DNA of 64,000 bases from Herbaspirillum sp. Sphag64 (GTDB lineage Bacteria; Pseudomonadota; Gammaproteobacteria; Burkholderiales; Burkholderiaceae_D), in the NCBI RefSeq assembly GCF_014192645.1, contig NZ_JACHYE010000001.1, positions 812,350-876,349 on the forward strand. Direction: 5' to 3'. Numbering within the stretch: the stretch's first letter is position 1; the number at the start of each line of letters is the position of its first letter. The translations under genes were made by a program, and so were the position numbers. The notes beneath the pieces are model-generated. The model was not told where the DNA came from. It saw nothing but the letters and a program-made list of their open reading frames with translations, and did not search any database. Shown here piece after piece: positions 1 to 8,306 of the stretch.

Positions 1-9
1 ACGCTTGAT

Positions 10-1017
10 TTACTCGACGAACTTGTTGGTATAGATATCGTTCGGCTTGACTGGCGCTTGCAGATTGAAAGCCTTTTTCACAAAATCGACGGTGGATTGC
101 ATGCGGTCAGCGCGCATCCAGCCAAGCTTCTTGTTCTCGGCTTCAGGGTCATCGATGATTTGATTGGTCTCGGTGATTTGCTGCAGCAGAATATTTTTAT
201 CGATCAGCTTTTGCTGACTAGCAATGGCGTCGGCAGATTCTTTGGGATTACTGCGCTGATAGGCATAACCACGATAGGTCGCCTGCACAAAGCGCTTGAC
301 CAGATCGGGATTGCTGGCGACCAGCTGTTCGCTGGTGACGATGCCGTTGCCATAGAGATTGAGGTTGAAATCGCGGTAACGCAGTACGCCCAGCTTCTTG
401 CCATCCCGCTGTGCCAGCGCTTCCAGAATCGGCTTGTTGGCACCTTCCCAGCACTCCGCCAGATCAATCCGCCCTTCCAGAAACGAGGAATTGATAACCG
501 ATGGATCAAGGCGCAGCAACTTGATCTGATCGACCGGAAGCTTGTTGGCTTGCAACCAGCTCGGCACGATATTTTGCAGCGGCGAAGCGGCACCACCACC
601 GAGCGAGAGTCCCTTCAGATCGGCTGGCTTTTGCAGCTTGCGATCTGCCCGTTCGAGATAGCACAAGGCACCGGGCCAGCGGGTATTGATGGTTCCGACC
701 ATGACCGTCTTGCCACCCTGCGCCCGATTGAGCATGACGCTGATCGGATCGCCATAGCCAAACTCGAACAAGCCTTGATCAATCTCGTTGACGGTCCGCT
801 GACCACCGTAACCACGCACAGCTGTGACATCGAGTCCGGCTTCGGCATAGAAGCCCTTGGCAATCGCCACCAGAATGCCACCGGTACTACCTTGCGGTAG
901 CCAGGCCAGATTGAACTTCACCTTGTCGGCGGCCACCGCTGGTAACAGCGGTGCAGCACAACAGGAACCCAGTACGACAGAAAACAGAAACTTCTTGATG
1001 CATTTGCTGATGGTCAT
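10..1017 (-). CDS. ABC transporter substrate-binding protein, NMT1/THI5-like
   Basis: Predicted periplasmic binding protein of the NMT1/SsuA/ThiY type (335 aa), which would deliver a small organic substrate to an inner-membrane ABC permease. The N-terminus has a basic start and hydrophobic core ending near AVAA at about residue 30; a GSCC sequence near residue 20 could instead be a lipobox. The mature part begins with KVKFNLAWLPQG and contains the family-typical GFYAEAGLDV stretch. The ATG at 1017 is preceded by GGAGAG about 6 nt upstream, so a longer in-frame reading that overlaps the next gene is not used. It lies 64 nt downstream of the FAH-family gene and is probably its operon partner. 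ATPase and permease genes are not seen and may lie beyond position 1. Substrate unknown. Confidence 0.85.
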   Translation of the reverse strand: MTISKCIKKFLFSVVLGSCCAAPLLPAVAADKVKFNLAWLPQGSTGGILVAIAKGFYAEAGLDVTAVRGYGGQRTVNEIDQGLFEFGYGDPISVMLNRAQGGKTVMVGTINTRWPGALCYLERADRKLQKPADLKGLSLGGGAASPLQNIVPSWLQANKLPVDQIKLLRLDPSVINSSFLEGRIDLAECWEGANKPILEALAQRDGKKLGVLRYRDFNLNLYGNGIVTSEQLVASNPDLVKRFVQATYRGYAYQRSNPKESADAIASQQKLIDKNILLQQITETNQIIDDPEAENKKLGWMRADRMQSTVDFVKKAFNLQAPVKPNDIYTNKFVE

Positions 1018-1081
1018 TCCACTCTCCATTGCATGCTGCAGTAACCGCTTGATTTGGTCTGAACGGGGGCTGTTGCTGGCC

Positions 1082-2026
1082 TTAACTGGCCGCGGCAACC
1101 ACCTTGTTACGAATGCTGCCGATACCCTCGATGGAGGCAATCATCTCGTCCCCCGGCTGCAAATAAACGCCGCGCCCCATACCGACACCATCGGGCGTAC
1201 CGGTCGCGATCATGTCCCCCGGCTGCAAGGTCAGAATGCTTGAGAGATAAGCAATCTGTTCAGCGATGTTAAAGATCATGGCTTCGCCGGTACCGTTCTG
1301 CATCATGGCGCCGTTGACCTGTAGCTGCATGCGCAGCTTCTGTGGGTCAGCGATGCAATCGCGTGGTACCACCCATGGCCCCATCGGTCCGAAGGTGTCA
1401 AAGCTTTTGCCGCGGAACCAGTCATGCTTGAACGGATAGTCGGTGCGACGATTGAGGTCACGCGCGCTGATGTCATTGAAGACGGTATAACCGGCGATCA
1501 CGTCATAGGCGTCTGCCACTGAAACGTTCTTGCAGCGACGTCCGATAATCACCCCGAGCTCGACCTCCCAGTCCAGCTTCTCAGTGTTGGGTGGCATCAC
1601 CACGTCAGTGTCTGTGGCGGTGACACTGGTGTCGGCCTTCATGAAACAGTAAGGCGAACTCTCTGCACGCGGTGCCAGTTCGGTCCCCATCTCGGCGGCG
1701 TGATCGTAGAAGTTGGATGCCGTGGCGAAGATGCGCGCCGGTTTGAATGGCGCTGCCAGCGTGTAACTGGCCGCTGCCAATGGAGCAATCCTGCCAGCGG
1801 CCAGCAGTACCGGGATCTGCTCTGCCAGTTGTGCCAGTTGTGCCGATCGTGTGTCCCAGGCACCGATGAGCTCCGTCACACTGGAAGTACCGGCCAACCC
1901 GCTAATCAGCTCCGCAGCCGGCAATGCAGCCTGCAACGCCGCCAGATCGAACAGCTGCTCACCCACCACCAGTGCAGGACGCGCCTGTCCGCCCTGCTCA
2001 TATGTTGCTATCGCATACCAAGCCAA
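1082..2026 (-). CDS. Fumarylacetoacetate hydrolase (FAH) family protein
   Basis: A 314-aa protein with an FAH-type C-terminal domain, a fold used for C-C bond hydrolysis, isomerisation or decarboxylation in catabolism of aromatic or keto-acid compounds. Visible motifs are DWEVELGVIIG (metal-binding E-x-E), GYTVFNDISARD, KSFDTFGPMGPWVV and GTPDGVGMG near the C-terminus, all typical of the 2-hydroxyhepta-2,4-diene-1,7-dioate isomerase / ureidoglycolate lyase branch. The start is a TTG at 2026, chosen because GGAAG lies 7 nt upstream and the protein then begins LAWYAIATYE as in relatives. It is divergent from the 2-hydroxyacid dehydrogenase gene across a region with a GTATAC palindrome. The exact substrate cannot be told from sequence. 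Confidence 0.88.
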   Translation of the reverse strand: MAWYAIATYEQGGQARPALVVGEQLFDLAALQAALPAAELISGLAGTSSVTELIGAWDTRSAQLAQLAEQIPVLLAAGRIAPLAAASYTLAAPFKPARIFATASNFYDHAAEMGTELAPRAESSPYCFMKADTSVTATDTDVVMPPNTEKLDWEVELGVIIGRRCKNVSVADAYDVIAGYTVFNDISARDLNRRTDYPFKHDWFRGKSFDTFGPMGPWVVPRDCIADPQKLRMQLQVNGAMMQNGTGEAMIFNIAEQIAYLSSILTLQPGDMIATGTPDGVGMGRGVYLQPGDEMIASIEGIGSIRNKVVAAAS

Positions 2027-2086
2027 GATCGCTTCCTTTCGAGAAATTTACGCACTTCAGAAAATACAATATAAATACATTAAAAC

Positions 2087-2100
2087 GTATACGTATACAT
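2087..2100. promoter_or_regulatory. Putative GntR operator (GTATAC site 1)
   Basis: The stretch GTATACGTATAC (2087-2098) is a perfect 12-bp palindrome extending to GTATACAT at 2100. It sits in the 148-bp region between the divergent FAH and 2-hydroxyacid dehydrogenase genes. The same GTATACAT / ATGTATAC octamer recurs before the VOC gene and before the porin. Assignment to the GntR protein encoded at 3945 is inference. Confidence 0.55.
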
Positions 2101-2174
2101 TGCAATACAAATGTGTAAAAATTTTAGACAGATAAAACCATATGTATTCTTATATTTCACGTTAGGGACAAAAT

Positions 2175-3119
2175 ATGCCTCCAGCTCCAGAACTCCTGAT
2201 CCTGATTCCACTTGCCGAATCCCTGCTGGCACAACTGCGCGACAACCCGGCGCTGCCGACTTTGCGCTATGCCCCGCAAGGCCCGGACTGGAGCGATAGC
2301 AGCTTGCAGGCGATACGGTTTGTCCTGACCAATGGATCGACCGGCCTGAGCCGGCAGCAAATACAGGCGCTGCCGGCGCTGAAACTGGTTAGCGCCTTTG
2401 GTGCAGGGTATGAAGGGATTGATCTGCAGGCCGCTTACGACTATGACGTCGCGGTGACGCATGCGCCAGGAGCCAACAACGCCACCGTCGCCGATCACGC
2501 AATGGCATTGATGCTGGCCATCGCACGTGGTCTGCATGTCCTGGACGGCGCAGTAAAGGCTGGTCAATGGGAGCTGAGCCGCGCAGCACGCCCCAGCATT
2601 CATGGCAAGCGTCTGGGCATCATCGGATTGGGCAATATCGGCTTGCAGATCGCCAGACGTGCGACCGCATTCGATATGGAGGTGGCTTACCACACCCGTC
2701 ACGTGCGCCCGGAGCTTCCTTACGATTATTGTGCAACGCCGTTAGCACTGGCGACACGCAGCGACTATCTGATACTGGCCTGCCCCGGCGGCCCGGCCAC
2801 GCGCCACCTGGTCAACCGTGATTTGCTGACGGCACTCGGACCACAGGGTTTCCTGATCAATATCGCGCGTGGCAGTGTGGTCGATACTGCCGCACTGATT
2901 GAGGCACTGCAACACAAACGCATTGCAGGCGCGGCACTCGACGCTGTTGACGGCGAGCCGATACTCCCTGCCGCTTTCAGCACCCTGGACAACCTGCTCC
3001 TCACTCCCCACATCTCAGGGCGTTCTCCGGAAGCCTTGCAAGTGCAGCTCGGCATGTTTTGCGACAACCTGCTGGCATGCCAAAACGGACAGGCACTGCA
3101 GCATCTCATCACGCAATGA
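2175..3119 (+). CDS. D-isomer specific 2-hydroxyacid dehydrogenase
   Basis: NAD(P)-dependent dehydrogenase of 314 aa, interconverting a 2-oxo acid and a D-2-hydroxy acid (glyoxylate / hydroxypyruvate / hydroxyphenylpyruvate reductase branch). The Rossmann motif GLGNIG is at residues 151-156. The catalytic triad is visible as Arg232 (INIARGSVVD), Glu261 (DGEP) and His279 (TPHISG). The ATG follows AGGGA at good spacing. It is transcribed away from the FAH gene and shares the GTATAC-containing intergenic region, suggesting common control. Substrate not determinable from sequence. Confidence 0.9.
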   Translation: MPPAPELLILIPLAESLLAQLRDNPALPTLRYAPQGPDWSDSSLQAIRFVLTNGSTGLSRQQIQALPALKLVSAFGAGYEGIDLQAAYDYDVAVTHAPGANNATVADHAMALMLAIARGLHVLDGAVKAGQWELSRAARPSIHGKRLGIIGLGNIGLQIARRATAFDMEVAYHTRHVRPELPYDYCATPLALATRSDYLILACPGGPATRHLVNRDLLTALGPQGFLINIARGSVVDTAALIEALQHKRIAGAALDAVDGEPILPAAFSTLDNLLLTPHISGRSPEALQVQLGMFCDNLLACQNGQALQHLITQ

Positions 3120-3151
3120 GCCAGCACTGAGCAAGCACTGAACAGCTCCGT

Positions 3152-3181
3152 AAAAAAGCCCGACCAGAAAACTGGCCGGGC
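3152..3181 (-). terminator. Intrinsic terminator of the VOC gene
   Basis: Stem 3158-3167 pairs with 3172-3181 (ten pairs, one mismatch) around an AAAA loop. Read on the minus strand the stem is followed by six T, as expected for the end of the VOC gene. It may also slow transcription from the plus-strand dehydrogenase gene. Confidence 0.75.
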
Positions 3182-3226
3182 CTCCCCCCTCTGATAGATC
3201 AGATGAATTGCTTTGGATGATCGGTT

Positions 3227-3697
3227 TTAGATACCGCTACGATCGGCCTTCAGATCCGGATGACGCAAGGCCGGACCATCGCTGTGTGCGCCACCATCCT
3301 TTGAGGCACCACCCCAGCCATGGTCGGTCAGATCACAGATGACGCCATTCGGATCCTTGTATTTGACTTCATAAAAGATGTTGCCCTTGACCGGCACCTC
3401 ACCCATGTAATACGTGCCACCGGCTTGTTCGACCTCCTTGCGGGCATCGACGATGTTGTCGACCCAGACGCCAATATGGTGCAGGCCCACAAAGTCACGA
3501 CCACGGTCACCCGCAGCCTCGTCGGTCCTATAGTTCAGCAGCGCCAGCGACATGGTGCCGTCGCTCAGATACACGCCGCGTGCCAATGACGAATCGGTTT
3601 CACCGACTTTTTTGAAGCCGAATGCTTGCTGATAGTACTCAGCAGTCTTCCAGGGATCAGGAACCGAAATAGCGATATGACGCAGTTTGTTTGCCAT
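3227..3697 (-). CDS. VOC family (glyoxalase/dioxygenase-fold) protein
   Basis: A 156-aa protein of the vicinal oxygen chelate superfamily. It shows the N-terminal LRHIAISVPDPWKTAEYY half-module and a second half beginning LHHIGVWVDN and ending DPNGVICDLTDHGWGG. The histidines in RHIA and HHIG and the glutamate in FYEVKY sit where metal ligands are expected in this fold. A strong GAGGAGG ribosome binding site lies 7 nt before the ATG. It could be a dioxygenase, an isomerase or a glyoxalase-like enzyme; context (FAH protein, dehydrogenase, porin) points to catabolism of a small organic acid. Confidence 0.8.
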   Translation of the reverse strand: MANKLRHIAISVPDPWKTAEYYQQAFGFKKVGETDSSLARGVYLSDGTMSLALLNYRTDEAAGDRGRDFVGLHHIGVWVDNIVDARKEVEQAGGTYYMGEVPVKGNIFYEVKYKDPNGVICDLTDHGWGGASKDGGAHSDGPALRHPDLKADRSGI

Positions 3698-3791
3698 GGT
3701 GCAGCCTCCTCTTGTTTGATTGGTCAGCAGATAAGTAATCTTGTCGTACAGCGCAATACATAACGACGGATTCTACTCAACGAATTTTTAT

Positions 3792-3799
3792 ATGTATAC
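3792..3799. promoter_or_regulatory. Putative GntR operator (GTATAC site 2)
   Basis: ATGTATAC, the reverse complement of the octamer at 2093-2100, lies about 95 bp upstream of the VOC start and between VOC and the divergent GntR gene. A weaker half site, ATGTATTC, follows at 3812-3819. This position would allow autoregulation. Confidence 0.5.
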
Positions 3800-3944
3800 T
3801 TTAATTTTTAAATGTATTCACAAGAATATAATTAGATACTCTTAATACGAAGTCGTCGTTGATATAGATTTTTGCTATAGTGCTGGCGTTGTAAGATATA
3901 GCGACCTGTTGACACAGGAATCCCCCAAAAACGAGAACGCACGA

Positions 3945-4589
3945 ATGGAAACCATCTCTCTTCGCATCTACCGCACCCTGACCGAGGAAATCATCAGCGG
4001 CGCACTGCCACCAGGTGCGGCACTGGAAGAAATTGCCCTGGCAGAACGCTTCAAGGTATCGCGCACGCCGATCCGTCAGGCACTGCGTGAGCTGGCCGCA
4101 CGCGGCATGATTGAACTGAAGCCGCGCAAGGGCGGTATTGTTACCAGCATCGGCGTCGATGAGCTAGCTGACATGCTGGAAGCCATGTGTGAACTGGAAG
4201 CGCTGTGCTGCCGCATCTGTGCCGAACGCATGAGCGCGGTACAAAAGAAGCAGCTGGAGCTGGTTCATCTGCAGAGCCAGGAATGCGTCGCCAACGGTGA
4301 CGATGCCGGTTACCTGTTGCTGAACAAGAAATTCCACAATCTGATTTGCGCCGGTGCCCACAATCGCAGCCTGACGGAAACCATCGACAATCTGCGCGAC
4401 CGCCTGACGCTATTCCGTGCTGCACAGAACGGCGTCGACAAACGCTTGACGGTGTCGCATGAAGAACACGATGCCATCATCGCTGCGATTTTGGCCTCGG
4501 ATCCTGAAAAGGCTTATCTGGCCATGCGCAATCACACCACCCGTCTGAGCATTCACGTGCTGGAGACCATCAAGGAACATCAGGCCTGA
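3945..4589 (+). CDS. GntR family transcriptional regulator, FCD domain
   Basis: DNA-binding regulator of about 214 aa. The N-terminal winged helix contains the GntR signature (AERFKVSRTPIRQALRELAARGMIEL) and is followed by an all-helical FCD effector domain; histidines in the FHNLICAGAHN and MRNHTTRL segments fit the metal-binding positions of FCD proteins. The ATG at 3945 is preferred; an in-frame TTG at 3909 would add 12 residues but has no ribosome binding site. The gene is divergent from the VOC gene and sits among genes carrying GTATAC sites, so it is probably the local repressor responding to a pathway acid. Confidence 0.88.
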   Translation: METISLRIYRTLTEEIISGALPPGAALEEIALAERFKVSRTPIRQALRELAARGMIELKPRKGGIVTSIGVDELADMLEAMCELEALCCRICAERMSAVQKKQLELVHLQSQECVANGDDAGYLLLNKKFHNLICAGAHNRSLTETIDNLRDRLTLFRAAQNGVDKRLTVSHEEHDAIIAAILASDPEKAYLAMRNHTTRLSIHVLETIKEHQA

Positions 4590-4790
4590 TGCCCCTTCCC
4601 GGGTGTGACGCTACCGGCGTCGCACCTGCACGCAGCCCGCAGCATCATTGTTGTTATCACCTCAGCAGTCCCCTTGTATAGCCCCCCCCTGTAGTTCTTC
4701 CTCTTTAATTTTTAAGCCCCTCCCCTATCCGCAAGGAAATTTTTTCCGGATTATTCATTCATAAAACAACAAATAAATTCATTAGTAATT

Positions 4791-4803
4791 TATACGTATA
4801 CAT
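4791..4803. promoter_or_regulatory. Putative GntR operator (GTATAC site 3)
   Basis: TATACGTATACAT lies about 70 bp upstream of the porin start and contains the same GTATACAT octamer (4796-4803) as site 1, here within a TATACGTATA palindrome. The surrounding 4740-4850 is very A+T-rich, as expected of a promoter. Confidence 0.5.
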
Positions 4804-4871
4804 ATAAAACCATATTAATTACTATTTTCAAAAAAAAGAAAATTCACAACAACCAATGGAGGGGGCAAGCA

Positions 4872-5981
4872 ATGCAGTTCGCAACTAAAAAGGTAATGAA
4901 GGGCTTGTTCGCGGCAGGACTGGCAACCGGCGCCAGTTGTGCCACGGCGCAAACCGATTCGGTGACCGTGTACGGCTTTTTGAAAGCGGATGTCGAGAGT
5001 GTCTGGGCCAGCGGTCCCAAAGGCGGTGTCGGGACCGCTGAACGAGTGTCGAATGACTTGTCGGTACTGGGATTCAAAAGTGTTGAAAATCTCGGCGGCG
5101 GCATGCAGGCGTTTGCCCAGATCGAGTCCAACGTCTATGTGGATACCGGTGTTGGTTCGTTGGCGGACCGCAACGACAATGTCGGTTTGCGGGGCAGTTT
5201 CGGTGAAATTTTTGCCGGTCAGTATGAGCTTCCCTTCCGCTATGTCTCGGTCTATGAAATCGATCCATTCACCGCTGGCATCTTTGCCTCGAATTCAATC
5301 ATGGGCAATGGTTTTGCGGTCGGGGCCAATGCCCAGACACCAGCTTCGTTTGACCGCCGTCAGAAAAACCTGCTGCAATATTCGATTCCGGCTTTCCATG
5401 GCATCAACGCCAGCATCGCCTTTGCAGCGCGCGAAGAACAGACCGCCACCACCAATCCTGGTCTGGTTTCCAGCATCATTACCTACCGCAGCGGACCGCT
5501 CTATCTGGCCTACGGCTATGAAGTGCACAAGGATTATTTTATCGCTGGCAGCAAGGACACCGGCAACCGTATCGGCATCGCCTATTCAATCGGTAATACG
5601 CGGGTGCGCTTTGCCTGGGAGCGGCTGCGCTATGAACCAACGGCCACTACCAGTCTGAGCCGCGATGCATGGCAACTGGCGCTCACGCAGGATATTGGCC
5701 AAGGCCAGCTGCGTTTCTCGTATGTCCGCGCCAAAGAGGCAGAAGGCAATGCGACAGCTGGTATTGGAGGTATCGGCATCCCGGGAACACCGTCGGGAGC
5801 CCGGCAGGTAACACTTGGCTATGGTTACAACCTGTCCAAACGAACCGAGCTGTGGGGTGCGTTCACCAAACTCAATAATGAAAAAACGGCGACCTACAAC
5901 CTGTCGGCCAATGCGGTTCCCGGCCTGTCAGCCGGTCAAAGCCCCGGTGGCTTTGGCATTGGCGTCACTCACAAGTTCTAA
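4872..5981 (+). CDS. Gram-negative outer-membrane porin
   Basis: A 369-aa trimeric-porin-like protein of the betaproteobacterial OmpC/DcaP type that lets small solutes cross the outer membrane. It has a signal peptide (MQFATKKVMKGLFAAGLATG, cleavage after CATAQ), a first strand SVTVYGFLKAD, an inward loop region with LGFKSVENLGGGMQAFAQIES, and the C-terminal FGIGVTHKF ending in Phe needed for barrel assembly. GGAGGGG precedes the ATG. Its GTATAC operator links it to the adjacent catabolic genes, suggesting it admits their substrate. Confidence 0.92.
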   Translation: MQFATKKVMKGLFAAGLATGASCATAQTDSVTVYGFLKADVESVWASGPKGGVGTAERVSNDLSVLGFKSVENLGGGMQAFAQIESNVYVDTGVGSLADRNDNVGLRGSFGEIFAGQYELPFRYVSVYEIDPFTAGIFASNSIMGNGFAVGANAQTPASFDRRQKNLLQYSIPAFHGINASIAFAAREEQTATTNPGLVSSIITYRSGPLYLAYGYEVHKDYFIAGSKDTGNRIGIAYSIGNTRVRFAWERLRYEPTATTSLSRDAWQLALTQDIGQGQLRFSYVRAKEAEGNATAGIGGIGIPGTPSGARQVTLGYGYNLSKRTELWGAFTKLNNEKTATYNLSANAVPGLSAGQSPGGFGIGVTHKF

Positions 5982-6049
5982 GAACTCTTGGATTACCAGG
6001 CTGGGCGTTCCAAGTACAGGCAGGCCCTTCGGGGTCTGCACAGATCAGC

Positions 6050-6304
6050 TCAGAGCTGCGTTTGCAGTTCCGACAGGGCACGTTGATGAATGCCGTCGAG
6101 CGCACGCAGACGGCGCTCCATTTCGGCGTGATCAGTGACACCCTGCAGATAAGGTGCGTCATTCAGATCAAACAGCGCGCCATCGATTTTCTTATCGGTG
6201 TCGCTGACAAAGGCGCGCTCGATAAAGAACTGGAAAGCCTCCAGCAAACTCTGTAAATTATTAGAAAATCCGGCGGATTCATCGGTGGCCTGATAGGCAG
6301 ACAT
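6050..6304 (-). CDS. Hypothetical protein, 84 aa
   Basis: Not recognised. A small acidic, mostly helical soluble protein without signal peptide or membrane segment; it contains LQSLLEAFQFFIERAF and a C-terminal helix rich in Arg, Glu and Leu. The ATG at 6304 has AGGAGAA 6 nt upstream, which supports real translation. It is divergent from the LysR gene at 6408, about 100 bp away. Confidence 0.6.
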   Translation of the reverse strand: MSAYQATDESAGFSNNLQSLLEAFQFFIERAFVSDTDKKIDGALFDLNDAPYLQGVTDHAEMERRLRALDGIHQRALSELQTQL

Positions 6305-6407
6305 GGTTTTTTCTCCTACGTAATGAAGCATTGGTATAGAGAATAAGGATTCCAGTGGATTTTAAAAAGCAACATTTTCCGACAGCAGCATAAGAAAAAC
6401 TAACATC

Positions 6408-7319
6408 ATGAGTATTCCCCTTCCGCCTCTGAAAGCACTCAAGGTCTTCGAAGCAGCGGTCCGCACCAAGAGCCTGACGGTTGCCGCCAATGAACTCCAT
6501 ATCACCCATAGCGCCGTCAGTCAGCAAATCAAATTACTGGAGGAATACTTTGGTCAGCCATTGTTTATCCGTCGCCCACGTGGCGTGGAAGCAACTGAAG
6601 CGGCACTGTTGTTTTATGGTGAGGTACGTGCCAGTCTGGACCGGATTGCCATCGCTGCGGAGCAATTGACCTTTGCCGGCAAGAACCGCATTGTGCGCGT
6701 GATCACTGCGCCGTCAGTGGCGATGCGCTGGCTGATCCCAAGGCTGTCGCAATTCCAGATAGACAATCCGCGTATCGAGATCCGCGTGGCGACCACCGTG
6801 TCGGAGAATTTTGAAGATATGAAGGATCCGTTCGATGTGGTGCTATGGCGTAATCCACTGGAACGCAGCGGGTTTGACTGTGTGCGCTTTCTCGACGATG
6901 TCTCCGCACCACTGGCGTCGCCGCATTTTCTGGAACTGCATCCGATCAGCAAACCACAAGACTTGTTGCAAACATCACTGATTCATCTGGCCGCACGCGC
7001 AGACTCCTGGCAGCAATGGTTTCAGGCCGCAGGCGTGCCGGTGAGGAAAAAAATTCCTGGCACCAGTTATGAGCATTTTTTCCTGAGTCTGCAGGCAGCA
7101 TCGACCGATCTGGGTGTCGCCATCGGGACGCTGGCACTGGTTGACGATGATCTGGCGCATGACCGGCTGCGCCAGCTGTTCCCGGAATTCGTGATCCACG
7201 GTCAGGGTTTTCACATCCTGCACCGCCGGCTCGACAATACTGGCAGCAACGGCAATGCACTGAAAACCTTCATTGCCTGGCTGATGCAGATGGGACAAGC
7301 GTCAGCCTATCGTGGCTGA
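6408..7319 (+). CDS. LysR family transcriptional regulator, GcvA-like
   Basis: A 303-aa LysR-type regulator. The N-terminal helix-turn-helix (LPPLKALKVFEAAVRTKSLT, then NELHITHSAVSQQIKLLEEY) has the PLxALxxFEAAAR signature of the GcvA/AmpR branch. A periplasmic-binding-like effector domain follows from about residue 95. Divergent from the 84-aa hypothetical gene, which is its likeliest local target; effector unknown. Confidence 0.88.
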   Translation: MSIPLPPLKALKVFEAAVRTKSLTVAANELHITHSAVSQQIKLLEEYFGQPLFIRRPRGVEATEAALLFYGEVRASLDRIAIAAEQLTFAGKNRIVRVITAPSVAMRWLIPRLSQFQIDNPRIEIRVATTVSENFEDMKDPFDVVLWRNPLERSGFDCVRFLDDVSAPLASPHFLELHPISKPQDLLQTSLIHLAARADSWQQWFQAAGVPVRKKIPGTSYEHFFLSLQAASTDLGVAIGTLALVDDDLAHDRLRQLFPEFVIHGQGFHILHRRLDNTGSNGNALKTFIAWLMQMGQASAYRG

Positions 7320-7334
7320 CGCTGCTTTCTGTTC

Positions 7335-8306
7335 TTAATTCAACTTGAGTTGCGCCAGAATCTGCTCGATGTTGTAGCGCATCAGACGCAGGTAAGTCGG
7401 TGCCGGGCCGTTGGGAGGTGACAACGCATCGGCATACAACTCGCCACCGAGCGTGACGCCGGCTTCCTTGCTGATTTGTTTGATCAACTGCGGGCTGCTC
7501 ATGTTTTCCATGAACACGGCGCGAATCTTTTCCTTACGGATTTGCCGGATCAGCGCTGCGATATCCTTGGCGCTGGGTTCACTTTCTGTGGTCACGCCTT
7601 GCGCTGCCAGAAAGCTGAGCTTGTAGTGCGCGCCGAAGTAACCAAACGCATCATGCGAGGTAATCACTTTGCGCTTGGCTTCCGGGAACTGCAAAAATTG
7701 CTGCGTAGCCCAGCGGTCCAGCGTATTGAGCTGGGCAATGTAGGCGTCGCCGTTGCGCTGATAGGTCGCTGCGCCAGCCGGATCGAGCTTGCTCAATGCC
7801 GCCACGATGTTACGTGTGTAGATGATGACGTTGGCTGGATTGTGCCAGGCATGGGGATCGTCCTTACCATGCTCAGCATGCGCATCATGTCCCGCCTCAT
7901 CAGCACGGTCACGCACCGCAATGCCGTTGGAGGCGACCACTATCTCGCCGCGATAAGCTGCGGCTTGCACCAGACGCTCCATCCAGCCTTCAAAACCAAG
8001 GCCGTTGACTACCACCAGTCTGGCACGCGCGACCTGCTTGATATTATCTGGCGCTGGCTGGAATACATGTGCATCCTCGTCCGGCCCTACCAATGTCGAT
8101 ACCGTAATTCGGTCGCCACCAACATTGGCAACGATATCGCCCAGAATACTGAAACTGGCAACCACTGGCAGGCGTTGATCCGCTGCAGCAGCAGACTGCA
8201 GCACACCCAATTGCACCAGAACGATGGCGCACAACGACAGCATTTGACGTAACGATTTCACCAGACTACTCCTCATTAAAAACGGAAAGTTCGCGTACAG
8301 GCTCAT
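7335..8306 (-). CDS. znuA: Zinc/manganese ABC transporter substrate-binding protein (ZnuA-like)
   Basis: Periplasmic metal-binding protein of cluster A-I. The mature part starts LPVVASFSILGDIVANVGGD, and the short histidine-rich loop GHDAHAEHGKDDPHAWHNP precedes the HxWxxP-type metal ligand; further ligands appear in TSHDAFGYF and GGELYADAL. The start at 8306 overlaps the permease stop by 4 nt (ATGA), suggesting translational coupling. An internal ATG at 8276 gives a more usual signal peptide length, so the start is uncertain by 10 codons. The His loop and the divergent zrg-like operon favour zinc over manganese. Confidence 0.88.
   Translation of the reverse strand: MSLYANFPFLMRSSLVKSLRQMLSLCAIVLVQLGVLQSAAAADQRLPVVASFSILGDIVANVGGDRITVSTLVGPDEDAHVFQPAPDNIKQVARARLVVVNGLGFEGWMERLVQAAAYRGEIVVASNGIAVRDRADEAGHDAHAEHGKDDPHAWHNPANVIIYTRNIVAALSKLDPAGAATYQRNGDAYIAQLNTLDRWATQQFLQFPEAKRKVITSHDAFGYFGAHYKLSFLAAQGVTTESEPSAKDIAALIRQIRKEKIRAVFMENMSSPQLIKQISKEAGVTLGGELYADALSPPNGPAPTYLRLMRYNIEQILAQLKLN

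Noticed and set aside
4725-4760. Hairpin-like TCCG...CGGA sequence before the porin considered as a riboswitch
   Set aside because: Stem is short and imperfect, it lies upstream of the operator-promoter region, and no further conserved structure is seen.
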